Source: Acidobacteriaceae bacterium
GTDB lineage: Bacteria; Acidobacteriota; Terriglobia; Terriglobales; Acidobacteriaceae
Reading direction: 5' to 3'
DNA length: 64,000 nt
NCBI GenBank assembly: GCA_025462735.1
Contig: JAOAPC010000008.1
Location: 186,001 to 250,000 of the forward strand
Made by a program: the position numbers and the translations under genes. The first letter of the stretch is position 1; every line of letters begins with the position of its first letter. This document shows positions 57,571-64,000 of the stretch, one piece after another. The notes beneath the pieces are model-generated. The model was not told the DNA's origin. It saw only the letters and a list, made by a program, of their open reading frames with translations, and did no database searches.

Positions 57571-58452
57571 CTAGTCTTTCTTCGCATATTCTCTCGGATC
57601 AGGCAACACCTCTAGCCCACGTCCGGCAAAAATCTGCTGGAACTCGTTTACCAGCGCACCGTGAATCAACCCATTCGAAGCCACGGTTTCGCGGCTATCC
57701 AAATGAAACGGGCCGCCACCGAAATCCGTGACTCGACCGCCAGCTTCCTCCACCATCAACACTCCCGCCGCGGTGTCCCACGGATTCAGATTGAATTCCC
57801 AGAATCCATCAAAGCGTCCACAAGCCACGGCGCACAAATCCAGCGCCGCCGATCCGGCCCGCCTGACTCCATGCGACCGCAACGTGATCTGATGATAAAA
57901 GTAGATGTTGGGGTTTTTGTGGCGTTTGTGGCTCGGAAAACCGGTAGCCAAGAGCGACTCTGCAAGATTCGTGATCTTTGACACATGGATTAGTTGCTCG
58001 TTGAGGTAAGCTCCCTTGCCTCGTTCAGCTGCGAACATTTCATCACGAGTCGGATCGTAGCAAACGCCGGCAATCATCTCCTGCCTCTTTTGCAGCCCCA
58101 TGGAAACGCAGAACACGGGGTACCCGTGAGCGAAATTCGTGGTGCCATCGAGTGGGTCAACGTACCAGCGATATTCGCTGCCGGTATCACGCAGTCCTTC
58201 TTCTTCGCCCAGAACGTCATGTCCCGGCCAGAGCTCACGGATGCGCTCACGAATGAGCGCCTCCGATTTGCGGTCGGCGGCGGTGACCAAATCCGCCTCA
58301 CCTTTATATTCAATCTTGATATTGCGGTCGAAGTACTGCATAAGCAGCGCGCCGGCTTCACGCGCAATGGCGCCCATCGCGGGAACGTACTCAAACTTTG
58401 CCCTTGAGGAACTCAAGCGCTCAGTTTCGCAGATGTCGCCACGCAAAGGCAA
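57571..58452 (-). CDS. suhB: Inositol-monophosphatase-family protein (SuhB-like)
   Basis: Metal-dependent phosphatase. 293 residues from a TTG at 58452; a shorter start at ATG 58377 is possible. Motifs: GEEEG (Glu, metal site), YVDPLDGTTNFAHG (signature, about 98-111), and WDTAAGVLMVEEAGGRVTDFGG (second signature, about 223-244). Member of the IMPase/FBPase superfamily; inositol-1-phosphatase or 3'(2'),5'-bisphosphate nucleotidase activity cannot be separated by reading. Convergent to nothing; next to proBA on the opposite strand. Confidence 0.88.
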   Translation of the reverse strand: MPLRGDICETERLSSSRAKFEYVPAMGAIAREAGALLMQYFDRNIKIEYKGEADLVTAADRKSEALIRERIRELWPGHDVLGEEEGLRDTGSEYRWYVDPLDGTTNFAHGYPVFCVSMGLQKRQEMIAGVCYDPTRDEMFAAERGKGAYLNEQLIHVSKITNLAESLLATGFPSHKRHKNPNIYFYHQITLRSHGVRRAGSAALDLCAVACGRFDGFWEFNLNPWDTAAGVLMVEEAGGRVTDFGGGPFHLDSRETVASNGLIHGALVNEFQQIFAGRGLEVLPDPREYAKKD

Positions 58453-58537
58453 AATCTAATCGCTCTCGGCCATTGAAGACATTCGTAGAATCGATGCGGG
58501 AATAGCGTTCCGCTTGCTAAAGTATGTAGGTCAGCAA

Positions 58538-59296
58538 ATGCGTCTGGTAATCAAAGTCGGAACCAGCCTGATCGCGCCGGGTGGGCGGATCGATACCAAA
58601 CAACTGCGCTCGCTCGTAGATCAACTTGACCTTCCGCATCACGAATTCCTGATCGTAAGCTCTGGCGCAATTGCTTCGGGCATGGCGAACCTTGGCTTGA
58701 ACGAAGACCAGCGGCCCTCGAGCGTGCCCCTAATGCAGGCCTGCGCCGCCGTCGGACAAAGTGCGCTGATGCACACCTACGAACAATTGTTTTTCGGCAA
58801 GAAGATCGTGGCCCAACTGCTGTTTTCAAATGATGACTTCACTTCTCCTCCGCGATATAAGAATCTGCAGAACACGTTGAACCAATTGCTCAAGCTCGGC
58901 GTAGTGCCGATTGTGAACGAAAACGACAGCGTCTCCGTACGCGAACTGGTCGGCGCTTTCGGCGATAATGACGAACTGAGCGCGCTGCTGGCCGCCGCCG
59001 TAGGTGCAGATTGGCTGCTGCTGCTCACCGATGTGGACGGCTTCTACGCTTCGAATGGAAAACGTCCACGCCTGGTCCGCACGATTCGTCAGCTGACGCC
59101 GGAAATGGAAGCCCTCTGCAATGGTCATGGCAAACTGGGCCGCGGAGGAATGCGTTCGAAACTTCGCGCGGCAAAGACCGCGAGCGATGCCGGAGTGAAC
59201 GTCGCCATTGTGAACGGACGCGACCCAAATGCGATCGCAAAAGCAATCGCACGCAAGATCGGGACCTACTTCCCTCCGAAGAAGGAGAAGGCCTGA
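58538..59296 (+). CDS. proB: Glutamate 5-kinase
   Basis: First step of proline synthesis: phosphorylates glutamate. 252 residues from the ATG at 58538 (MRLVIKVGTSLIAPGGRID). The amino-acid kinase domain is complete (VSSGAIASGMANLG, NENDSVSVRELVGAFGDNDELSALLA, LLTDVDGFY, GRGGMRSKLRAAK), but the C-terminal PUA domain found in E. coli ProB is absent, as in several other phyla. One base separates it from proA, so the two are co-translated. Confidence 0.93.
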   Translation: MRLVIKVGTSLIAPGGRIDTKQLRSLVDQLDLPHHEFLIVSSGAIASGMANLGLNEDQRPSSVPLMQACAAVGQSALMHTYEQLFFGKKIVAQLLFSNDDFTSPPRYKNLQNTLNQLLKLGVVPIVNENDSVSVRELVGAFGDNDELSALLAAAVGADWLLLLTDVDGFYASNGKRPRLVRTIRQLTPEMEALCNGHGKLGRGGMRSKLRAAKTASDAGVNVAIVNGRDPNAIAKAIARKIGTYFPPKKEKA

Positions 59297-59297
59297 T

Positions 59298-60548
59298 ATG
59301 GCCGGCAGCCCTGCAGTCGCGTTCTCAACCCGCGAAAAGCTGGAACGTGCGCGAGTTGCATCGGCTACGCTGGCGCAGCTTTCGACTGAGCAGAAAAACG
59401 ACTGCCTCCTTCAGATTGCACGCGCCCTCGAAACCCACGCTGGACGTATTGTTCGCGCCAATGAAGAGGACATCCAGCGTTCCAATCTAGCCGGAGCAAT
59501 GCGCGATCGCCTGCTACTGACTCCCGAAAGAATTTCGCAAATGGCGGACGCGGTTCGCGATGCTGCTGCACTTCCGGATCCGGTAAATGAAGTCCTCGAA
59601 GAATGGACCCGCCCAAACGGCCTGCTCATTCGCAAAATTCGCGTGCCGCTGGGTGTGGTGGGAATCGTTTATGAATCCCGCCCGAACGTCACCGTGGACG
59701 CCGCAACGCTTTGTCTGAAAACCGGAAACGCGGTCGTTCTGCGTGGAGGAAAAGAAGCGAGCGCCAGCAATCAGGTCCTGGCTGAAATCATGGCCGAAGT
59801 TGACGGCGTTCCCGCCGGCGCGATTGAATTGCTTGATTCGACCAGCCGAAACAGCGTGCAAGAACTGATTCGCGCTCGCGGCCTGGTCGACGTTGTCATC
59901 CCTCGCGGCGGTCCTGGGCTGATAGCCCACGTAATGGAGAACGCGCTGGTTCCTGTGATTGAAACCGGCGCCGGCAACTGCCACATATTCGTCGATGAAT
60001 CTGCGGATTTCGAAATGGCGAATCGCATCATCCTCAACGCCAAAACCCAGCGCCCTTCAGTCTGCAATGCTGCCGAGAAGCTGCTTGTGCACTCGCGAAT
60101 TGCTTCTACTTTTATTCCGCAGATCGTGCGCCAACTGATTGAGGCTGGAGTAGAAGTGCGCGGAGACCGGGAAAGCAGCAGCCTAGCGCGCGATGTCGCG
60201 CTTGCGAAGGAAGACGACTGGGGAGAAGAATACTTGCGCCTTTGCATCGCAATTCGGGTGGTTGCCGGCTTGGATGAAGCCATCGAGCACATTAAACGCT
60301 ATTCCACAAAGCACTCGGAGGTAATCATCACCAGGGATGAGCCGAACGCGAACAAATTTCTACGGCTGGTCGATTCGGCAGCAGTCTACTGGAACGCCTC
60401 AACGCGATTTACCGACGGCGGCGAGTTCGGCTTTGGCGCAGAGATGGGAGTCAGCACGCAGAAACTGCACTGCCGCGGACCGTTTGCATTGAAGGAACTG
60501 ACCTCCACCAAGTATCAGGTGATAGGAACCGGACAAACACGTGAATAG
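59298..60548 (+). CDS. proA: Gamma-glutamyl phosphate reductase
   Basis: Second step of proline synthesis, NADPH-dependent reduction of glutamyl phosphate. 416 residues from the ATG at 59298; the frame is open further upstream inside proB but MAGSPAVAFSTREKLERARV is the family start. Motifs: PLGVVGIVYESRPNVTVDAA, LRGGKEASASNQ and the catalytic cysteine region KTQRPSVCNAAEKLLVH. Full length. The gene ends before a palindromic repeat that separates it from the convergent mutase. Confidence 0.95.
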   Translation: MAGSPAVAFSTREKLERARVASATLAQLSTEQKNDCLLQIARALETHAGRIVRANEEDIQRSNLAGAMRDRLLLTPERISQMADAVRDAAALPDPVNEVLEEWTRPNGLLIRKIRVPLGVVGIVYESRPNVTVDAATLCLKTGNAVVLRGGKEASASNQVLAEIMAEVDGVPAGAIELLDSTSRNSVQELIRARGLVDVVIPRGGPGLIAHVMENALVPVIETGAGNCHIFVDESADFEMANRIILNAKTQRPSVCNAAEKLLVHSRIASTFIPQIVRQLIEAGVEVRGDRESSSLARDVALAKEDDWGEEYLRLCIAIRVVAGLDEAIEHIKRYSTKHSEVIITRDEPNANKFLRLVDSAAVYWNASTRFTDGGEFGFGAEMGVSTQKLHCRGPFALKELTSTKYQVIGTGQTRE

Positions 60549-60558
60549 AACTCGATGC

Positions 60559-60640
60559 CATTCCGAAGCCCTTTAGGGCTGAGGAATCTGCTGTTCTGAA
60601 ATTCAAGCAGATTCCTCCCGAATATAGCTCTTCCGGAATG
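60559..60640. repeat. Full palindromic interspersed repeat
   Basis: Outer ends CATTCCG (60559-60565) and CGGAATG (60634-60640) are inverted, as are the inner arms AGGAATCTGCT (60582-60592) and AGCAGATTCCT (60606-60616), perfect over 11 bases. Placed between convergent genes, it could terminate both transcripts. Half of the same element is at 47905. Confidence 0.7.
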
Positions 60641-60657
60641 ACAAAGTTTTGTTTGGG

Positions 60658-62466
60658 TTAGGTGACGCTCACTTCCGTATACGTCCCATAAACCTGGCGC
60701 AGCGCTTCGCAAATCTCGCCCACAGTCGCGTAGGCGCGGACCGCATCCACGATGTACGGCATGGTGTTGGCCGAGGAAATATTTCCGTTCGACTCAGCAG
60801 CTGGCTCTTGCGCCGCCGCTTTCTTTAGCTCATCAAGCCTGCGCCGCACTTCTTCGTTTGACCTGCGGGCGCGCAACGTTTTCAATTTTGCGGACTGGTG
60901 CGTTGCCACGGACTCGTCAATGTAAAGCGTCTTTGGCGACTCCTCATCTATGGTGAATTCATTCACCCCGACGATGATCTTTTCCTTCGCCTCAACTGCC
61001 CGCTGATATTGATACGAGGCCTCGGCAATTTCCTTCTGCGGATATCCACGCTCGATCGCCTTGACCATACCTCCAATAGCGTCGAGCTTGCCGAAGTAGT
61101 CGAACGCGCCCTTTTCCATTTCCAGGGTAAGGTTCTCCAGAAAGTACGAGCCAGCTAGAGGATCAACCGTCTGGGTCACCCCGGATTCATAAGCAATGAT
61201 CTGCTGCGTCCGGAGGGCGATACGCGCGGCTTCTTCCGTAGGAAGCGCGAGCGCTTCGTCGTACGCGTCAGTATGCAGGGACTGCGTTCCACCCATCACC
61301 GCCGCCAAAGCCTGAATGGCAACCCGCGCAATATTATTCATCGGCTGTTGCGCCGGCAGCGAGACTCCTGCAGTCTGCGTATGAAATCGCATAAGCCACG
61401 TGCGTTGGTTCTTGGCGCCGAAACGGTCTTTCATTACCTGGTACCAGATCTTGCGGGCGGCTCGATATTTTGCGATCTCCTCGAAGAAATCGTTGTGCGC
61501 GTTAAAAAAGAAACTGAGCCGCGGGCCAAAGTCATCGACATCCAGGCCGCGTTTCTGCGCCCACTCAACATATTCAACGCCGTCGTAAAGCGTGAACGCG
61601 AGTTCCTGCAGCGCCGTCGACCCTGCCTCGCGAATGTGGTATCCGCTGATGGAAATGGTGTTGAAGCGCGGCGTGAATTTCGAGCCAAACTCGAATGTGT
61701 CGATGACGAGGCGCATAGAGGGCGCCGGCGGGTAGATGTACTCCTTCTGTGCAATGTATTCCTTCAAAATATCGTTCTGGATCGTGCCGGAGATTTTCTT
61801 CCAATCTGCACCTTGCTTTTCCGCAACTACCAAATACATTGCCCACAGAATCGATGCCGGGGAATTGATGGTCATTGACACCGTGGTCTTCTCGAGGTCG
61901 ATTCCGTTGAAGAGGATTTCCATGTCCTCGAGCGAATCGATGGCCACACCGCATTTGCCCACTTCCCCCTCGCTCGCCGGATGGTCGGAGTCGTAGCCCA
62001 TCAAGGTTGGCAAGTCGAAGGCCACCGAAAGTCCGCTGCCGCCATGTTCGAGCAAATATTTGTAGCGGCGATTGGTTTCCTCAGGAGATGCGAATCCCGA
62101 AAACTGCCGCATGGTGAAAAGCTTGCCGCGATAGCCGGTGGCATGAATTCCGCGCGTGAAAGGCGGGTGGCCGGGATAGCCGAGATACTTGTCGTAATCC
62201 CAATCTTCGGGCAGGTCCGCTTGCGTATAGAGACGCCGGACTGGAACGCCAGAAATGCTGGTGAAGCGGGCCCTTCCATGATCGTCCAGGTTTGTGCCAG
62301 TGGGCGCGCCGATTGGCTTTTCGGGAGATTTCTCCAGCGCAGGAAGCAACGTTTTTTCTGCCCAGCTCTTTTCGGAATCCGAAGGGTGGCGGTCTTCACT
62401 TACATCCGCTATGGGAGACTCTTTGACCGGAGTGTCAGGATTTTGTGATCGCTTCTTCTCCGCCAT
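60658..62466 (-). CDS. icmA: Acyl-CoA mutase large subunit, isobutyryl-CoA mutase type
   Basis: 602 residues: an extra, polar and probably disordered N-terminus of about 70 residues, then the B12-dependent mutase barrel ([69 protein letters not shown] written in parts). Phe122 replaces the Tyr of methylmalonyl-CoA mutase and Gln240 replaces the Arg; they are 118 residues apart. Known isobutyryl-CoA mutases have exactly Phe80 and Gln198, 118 apart. So it probably interconverts isobutyryl- and butyryl-CoA rather than methylmalonyl-CoA. No C-terminal cobalamin domain; the small subunit is elsewhere. Confidence 0.85.
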   Translation of the reverse strand: MAEKKRSQNPDTPVKESPIADVSEDRHPSDSEKSWAEKTLLPALEKSPEKPIGAPTGTNLDDHGRARFTSISGVPVRRLYTQADLPEDWDYDKYLGYPGHPPFTRGIHATGYRGKLFTMRQFSGFASPEETNRRYKYLLEHGGSGLSVAFDLPTLMGYDSDHPASEGEVGKCGVAIDSLEDMEILFNGIDLEKTTVSMTINSPASILWAMYLVVAEKQGADWKKISGTIQNDILKEYIAQKEYIYPPAPSMRLVIDTFEFGSKFTPRFNTISISGYHIREAGSTALQELAFTLYDGVEYVEWAQKRGLDVDDFGPRLSFFFNAHNDFFEEIAKYRAARKIWYQVMKDRFGAKNQRTWLMRFHTQTAGVSLPAQQPMNNIARVAIQALAAVMGGTQSLHTDAYDEALALPTEEAARIALRTQQIIAYESGVTQTVDPLAGSYFLENLTLEMEKGAFDYFGKLDAIGGMVKAIERGYPQKEIAEASYQYQRAVEAKEKIIVGVNEFTIDEESPKTLYIDESVATHQSAKLKTLRARRSNEEVRRRLDELKKAAAQEPAAESNGNISSANTMPYIVDAVRAYATVGEICEALRQVYGTYTEVSVT

Positions 62467-62556
62467 TTTCGCCTTTCTCGGCCTCCATCGTGCTCCGCTC
62501 CGATCATAGGAGAGGCCCAGCGCAGGAGCAAGCCGCGGAGGCGACCGCTTGGTCGG

Positions 62557-63333
62557 TCAGGAACGCCTGTCACGCGAGAGTTCCCACGCCTTGGCGTATT
62601 TCCACGACACATAAACCGCGTGATAAAGGTGCAGCAGAAAGCCTTCGCGGCCATCAAGAAAACCGAGGCGGAAAATGTAGTTGTACATGAACGTGAGTTT
62701 TGGGCGGACGATGATGTTCAGTAGATTGAAACCGCGATGGCCTCTCGCAACGGCGACTTCGGCGCCCGACGACGAATAGCTGTTCATGTGGTCGATGTAA
62801 CCGCTCAACGTCGGATAAGCATTGTGAATTAGGGCGTGCTTGAGCGTTCCGGTGGGACCATTCACTTTGATCGTGGGATGCGCTCCATATTCTTCGAATT
62901 TTCCCGCACAACGCCGGATCAGGCGCAGCTTAGGATCGGGATAAAATCCACCGTGCTTCATCCATCGACCAAGAAAGAAATTCTTGCGAGGAATCCAGTA
63001 ACCGACCAAGTCTCCGGCTCGTTCTAATACGCTCTCAATTTCTTCGGCGAGTTCTTTTTCCAGCGCCTCATCAGCGTCCAATTGCACCACCCAATCTCCG
63101 CTCGCTTTCTCCATCGCGGAATTTTTCTGCGCGGCAAAACCTTTCCATGGTTCGATGAAAATTTTTGCCCCATGCGAGCGCGCAATCTCTAGGGTGCGAT
63201 CGCTCGATCCCGAATCTACGACGATGATTTCGCCGTTACCGTCGCGCACCAGCTGCATCACGCTTTCGAGGGTGCGCGGGAGATTTACTTCTTCATTGAG
63301 GGTGATAAGGGCGATCGAAAGTTTCACGCCCAA
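62557..63333 (-). CDS. Family 2 glycosyltransferase (LPS-core WaaE-like)
   Basis: 258 residues; start TTG 63333 or GTG 63327. GT2 signature LSIALITLNEEVNLPRTLESV, IIVVDSGSSDRTLEIARSHGA and VVQLDADEALEKEL (the DxD-like LDADE), all in the first 95 residues, then WIPRKNFFLGRWMKHGGFYPDPKLRLIRR, a form typical of WaaE/KdtX beta-1,4-glucosyltransferases acting on heptose or lipid-A core. C-terminal half hydrophobic but without clear membrane helices. Alone on the minus strand after the mutase. Confidence 0.85.
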   Translation of the reverse strand: MGVKLSIALITLNEEVNLPRTLESVMQLVRDGNGEIIVVDSGSSDRTLEIARSHGAKIFIEPWKGFAAQKNSAMEKASGDWVVQLDADEALEKELAEEIESVLERAGDLVGYWIPRKNFFLGRWMKHGGFYPDPKLRLIRRCAGKFEEYGAHPTIKVNGPTGTLKHALIHNAYPTLSGYIDHMNSYSSSGAEVAVARGHRGFNLLNIIVRPKLTFMYNYIFRLGFLDGREGFLLHLYHAVYVSWKYAKAWELSRDRRS

Positions 63334-63370
63334 TGAATATACCGCGACTGAAACAAGTTCCCGTTACAAA

Positions 63371-63401
63371 AGAAAAAGCGCGGAGTGCAAGCCTCCGCGC
63401 T
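63371..63401 (-). terminator. Intrinsic terminator of the small secreted protein gene
   Basis: Reading the minus strand: perfect 9-base stem AGCGCGGAG / CTCCGCGCT around GCTTGCA, followed by TTTTCTTTT. It lies 19 bases beyond the stop of the gene at 63420. Confidence 0.85.
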
Positions 63402-63419
63402 GATCACGTTTTCGGTGGC

Positions 63420-63872
63420 CTAGTGTTGTCCGCCCGACGCAGACGCAATGGTCGTGTTTGCCGGCCGCTCTTGGGTCAACCGGCTAACCTTGGTGGATTT
63501 CGGCATTGAATAAGTGAGGGTAACTCCGGAATCACCGAGACACAGTGCCCGCACCCAAACCCCAGCTTCCGATTTCGACAGTAGTAACTTTGTGCCTTGG
63601 TCCGGCTTGGCGTCAGAACTGCCTTCTGCCATAGCCATCCCGCTCCATCCTGATTCTTTGGAGCGAACCGTCACCATTTTCCCGAAAGCGTCACTGTCCA
63701 TGGTGAATTCGTACGCACCAGGAGCGAGCAGTAACTTGCCCCAGTGAGTTTCGGCCGTTAGGTTGAAGCTTCCACGCAATGTCTCCGCGCTTCCCAAAGT
63801 CGAAAGCAGGCTGACTGCGCACAGTGTGAGAAATACAGCTCGAACTACGAAATACTTTCCATTCGGTTTCAT
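63420..63872 (-). CDS. Small secreted protein, unknown function
   Basis: 150 residues from the ATG at 63872, with AGGAGA seven bases upstream. Signal peptide about 1-29 (VVRAVFLTLCAVSLLSTLGSA). The mature part is a short beta-rich domain (LRGSFNLTAETHWGKLLLAPGAYEF, FGKMVTVRSK) with a basic Lys/Arg patch near the end. Small exported proteins with an LRGSFxL-start and LAPGxYEF motif are, as I recall, frequent in Acidobacteria; no function is assigned. Its promoter must lie in the last 130 bases of the window and is not obvious. Confidence 0.75.
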   Translation of the reverse strand: MKPNGKYFVVRAVFLTLCAVSLLSTLGSAETLRGSFNLTAETHWGKLLLAPGAYEFTMDSDAFGKMVTVRSKESGWSGMAMAEGSSDAKPDQGTKLLLSKSEAGVWVRALCLGDSGVTLTYSMPKSTKVSRLTQERPANTTIASASGGQH

Positions 63873-64000
63873 TGTGAGTCTCCTGTTGAGCTGGAAAGAC
63901 ACCACGGCGCAAAGCTACAAGCCGAGAGTCTTCAGTTGTCGGGATTGACTACGAGGTCCGGATGGTACTAGGTGCCCAACCCTGGGCTGCGGTCGAACTT

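Overview
The window looks like chromosome of an acidobacterium, probably a Terriglobia/Koribacter-type organism. This is inferred from a VWFA-related protein of the acidobacterial type, a PEP-CTERM sorting signal, abundant short palindromic intergenic repeats, separate-subunit acyl-CoA mutases without a cobalamin domain, and many GTG/TTG starts. No ribosomal RNA or CRISPR array was seen.

Layout. 1-17064 is mostly core: an MFS exporter tail, a DinB-like secreted protein, lgt, rluD, a secreted VWFA protein, then the protein quality-control run tig-clpP-clpX-lon. It continues with engB, a sugar epimerase, a small Cys-rich protein, a methylmalonyl-CoA mutase large subunit and a BrkB/YihY membrane protein. 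17073-20322 is a small decayed integrative region. It is delimited by two partial copies of the 3' half of tRNA-Ala(GGC) and the intact tRNA. It carries a TetR regulator divergent from a zinc alcohol dehydrogenase, with two matching palindromic operators between them, an unrecognised gene, and the C-terminal stump of a tyrosine recombinase. 20491-24655 holds an ECF sigma/anti-sigma pair, an outer-membrane beta-barrel protein, an OsmC-type protein and two very small proteins.

25262-41954 is a Wzx/Wzy-type exopolysaccharide locus. It encodes a giant SLBB export protein with seven SLBB repeats, a PAP2 phosphatase fused to a Wzi-like outer-membrane barrel, and a GumC/Wzz chain-length protein. It also encodes a flippase, a methyltransferase, a polymerase (opposite strand), four family-2 glycosyltransferases and the initiating polyprenyl-phosphate sugar transferase. 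A similar promoter-like segment lies on each side of the locus; the right-hand one sits in front of tRNA-Leu(CAG).

42227-64000 returns to core metabolism. It has a rhodanese, two secreted proteins (one a PEP-CTERM gene with a frameshift before its sorting tail), ppdK, glyS, glyQ, a KAP-like P-loop NTPase split by a frameshift, recO, a ferredoxin and an aconitase-family hydro-lyase. After these come a DUF1684 protein, an inositol-phosphatase-like protein, proB-proA, a second acyl-CoA mutase, a glycosyltransferase and a small secreted protein.

Most notable observations: the two mutases differ at exactly the two residues known to separate methylmalonyl- from isobutyryl-CoA mutase. glyQ carries an in-frame insertion made of a palindromic intergenic repeat. 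A tandem tRNA-Ala attachment-site scar is present. The PAP2-Wzi fusion suggests lipid-carrier recycling and surface anchoring combined in one chain. I found no clear evidence of a wholly new defence or mobile system; the best candidate is the broken KAP-like NTPase. All calls come from reading the sequence; no database search was run.
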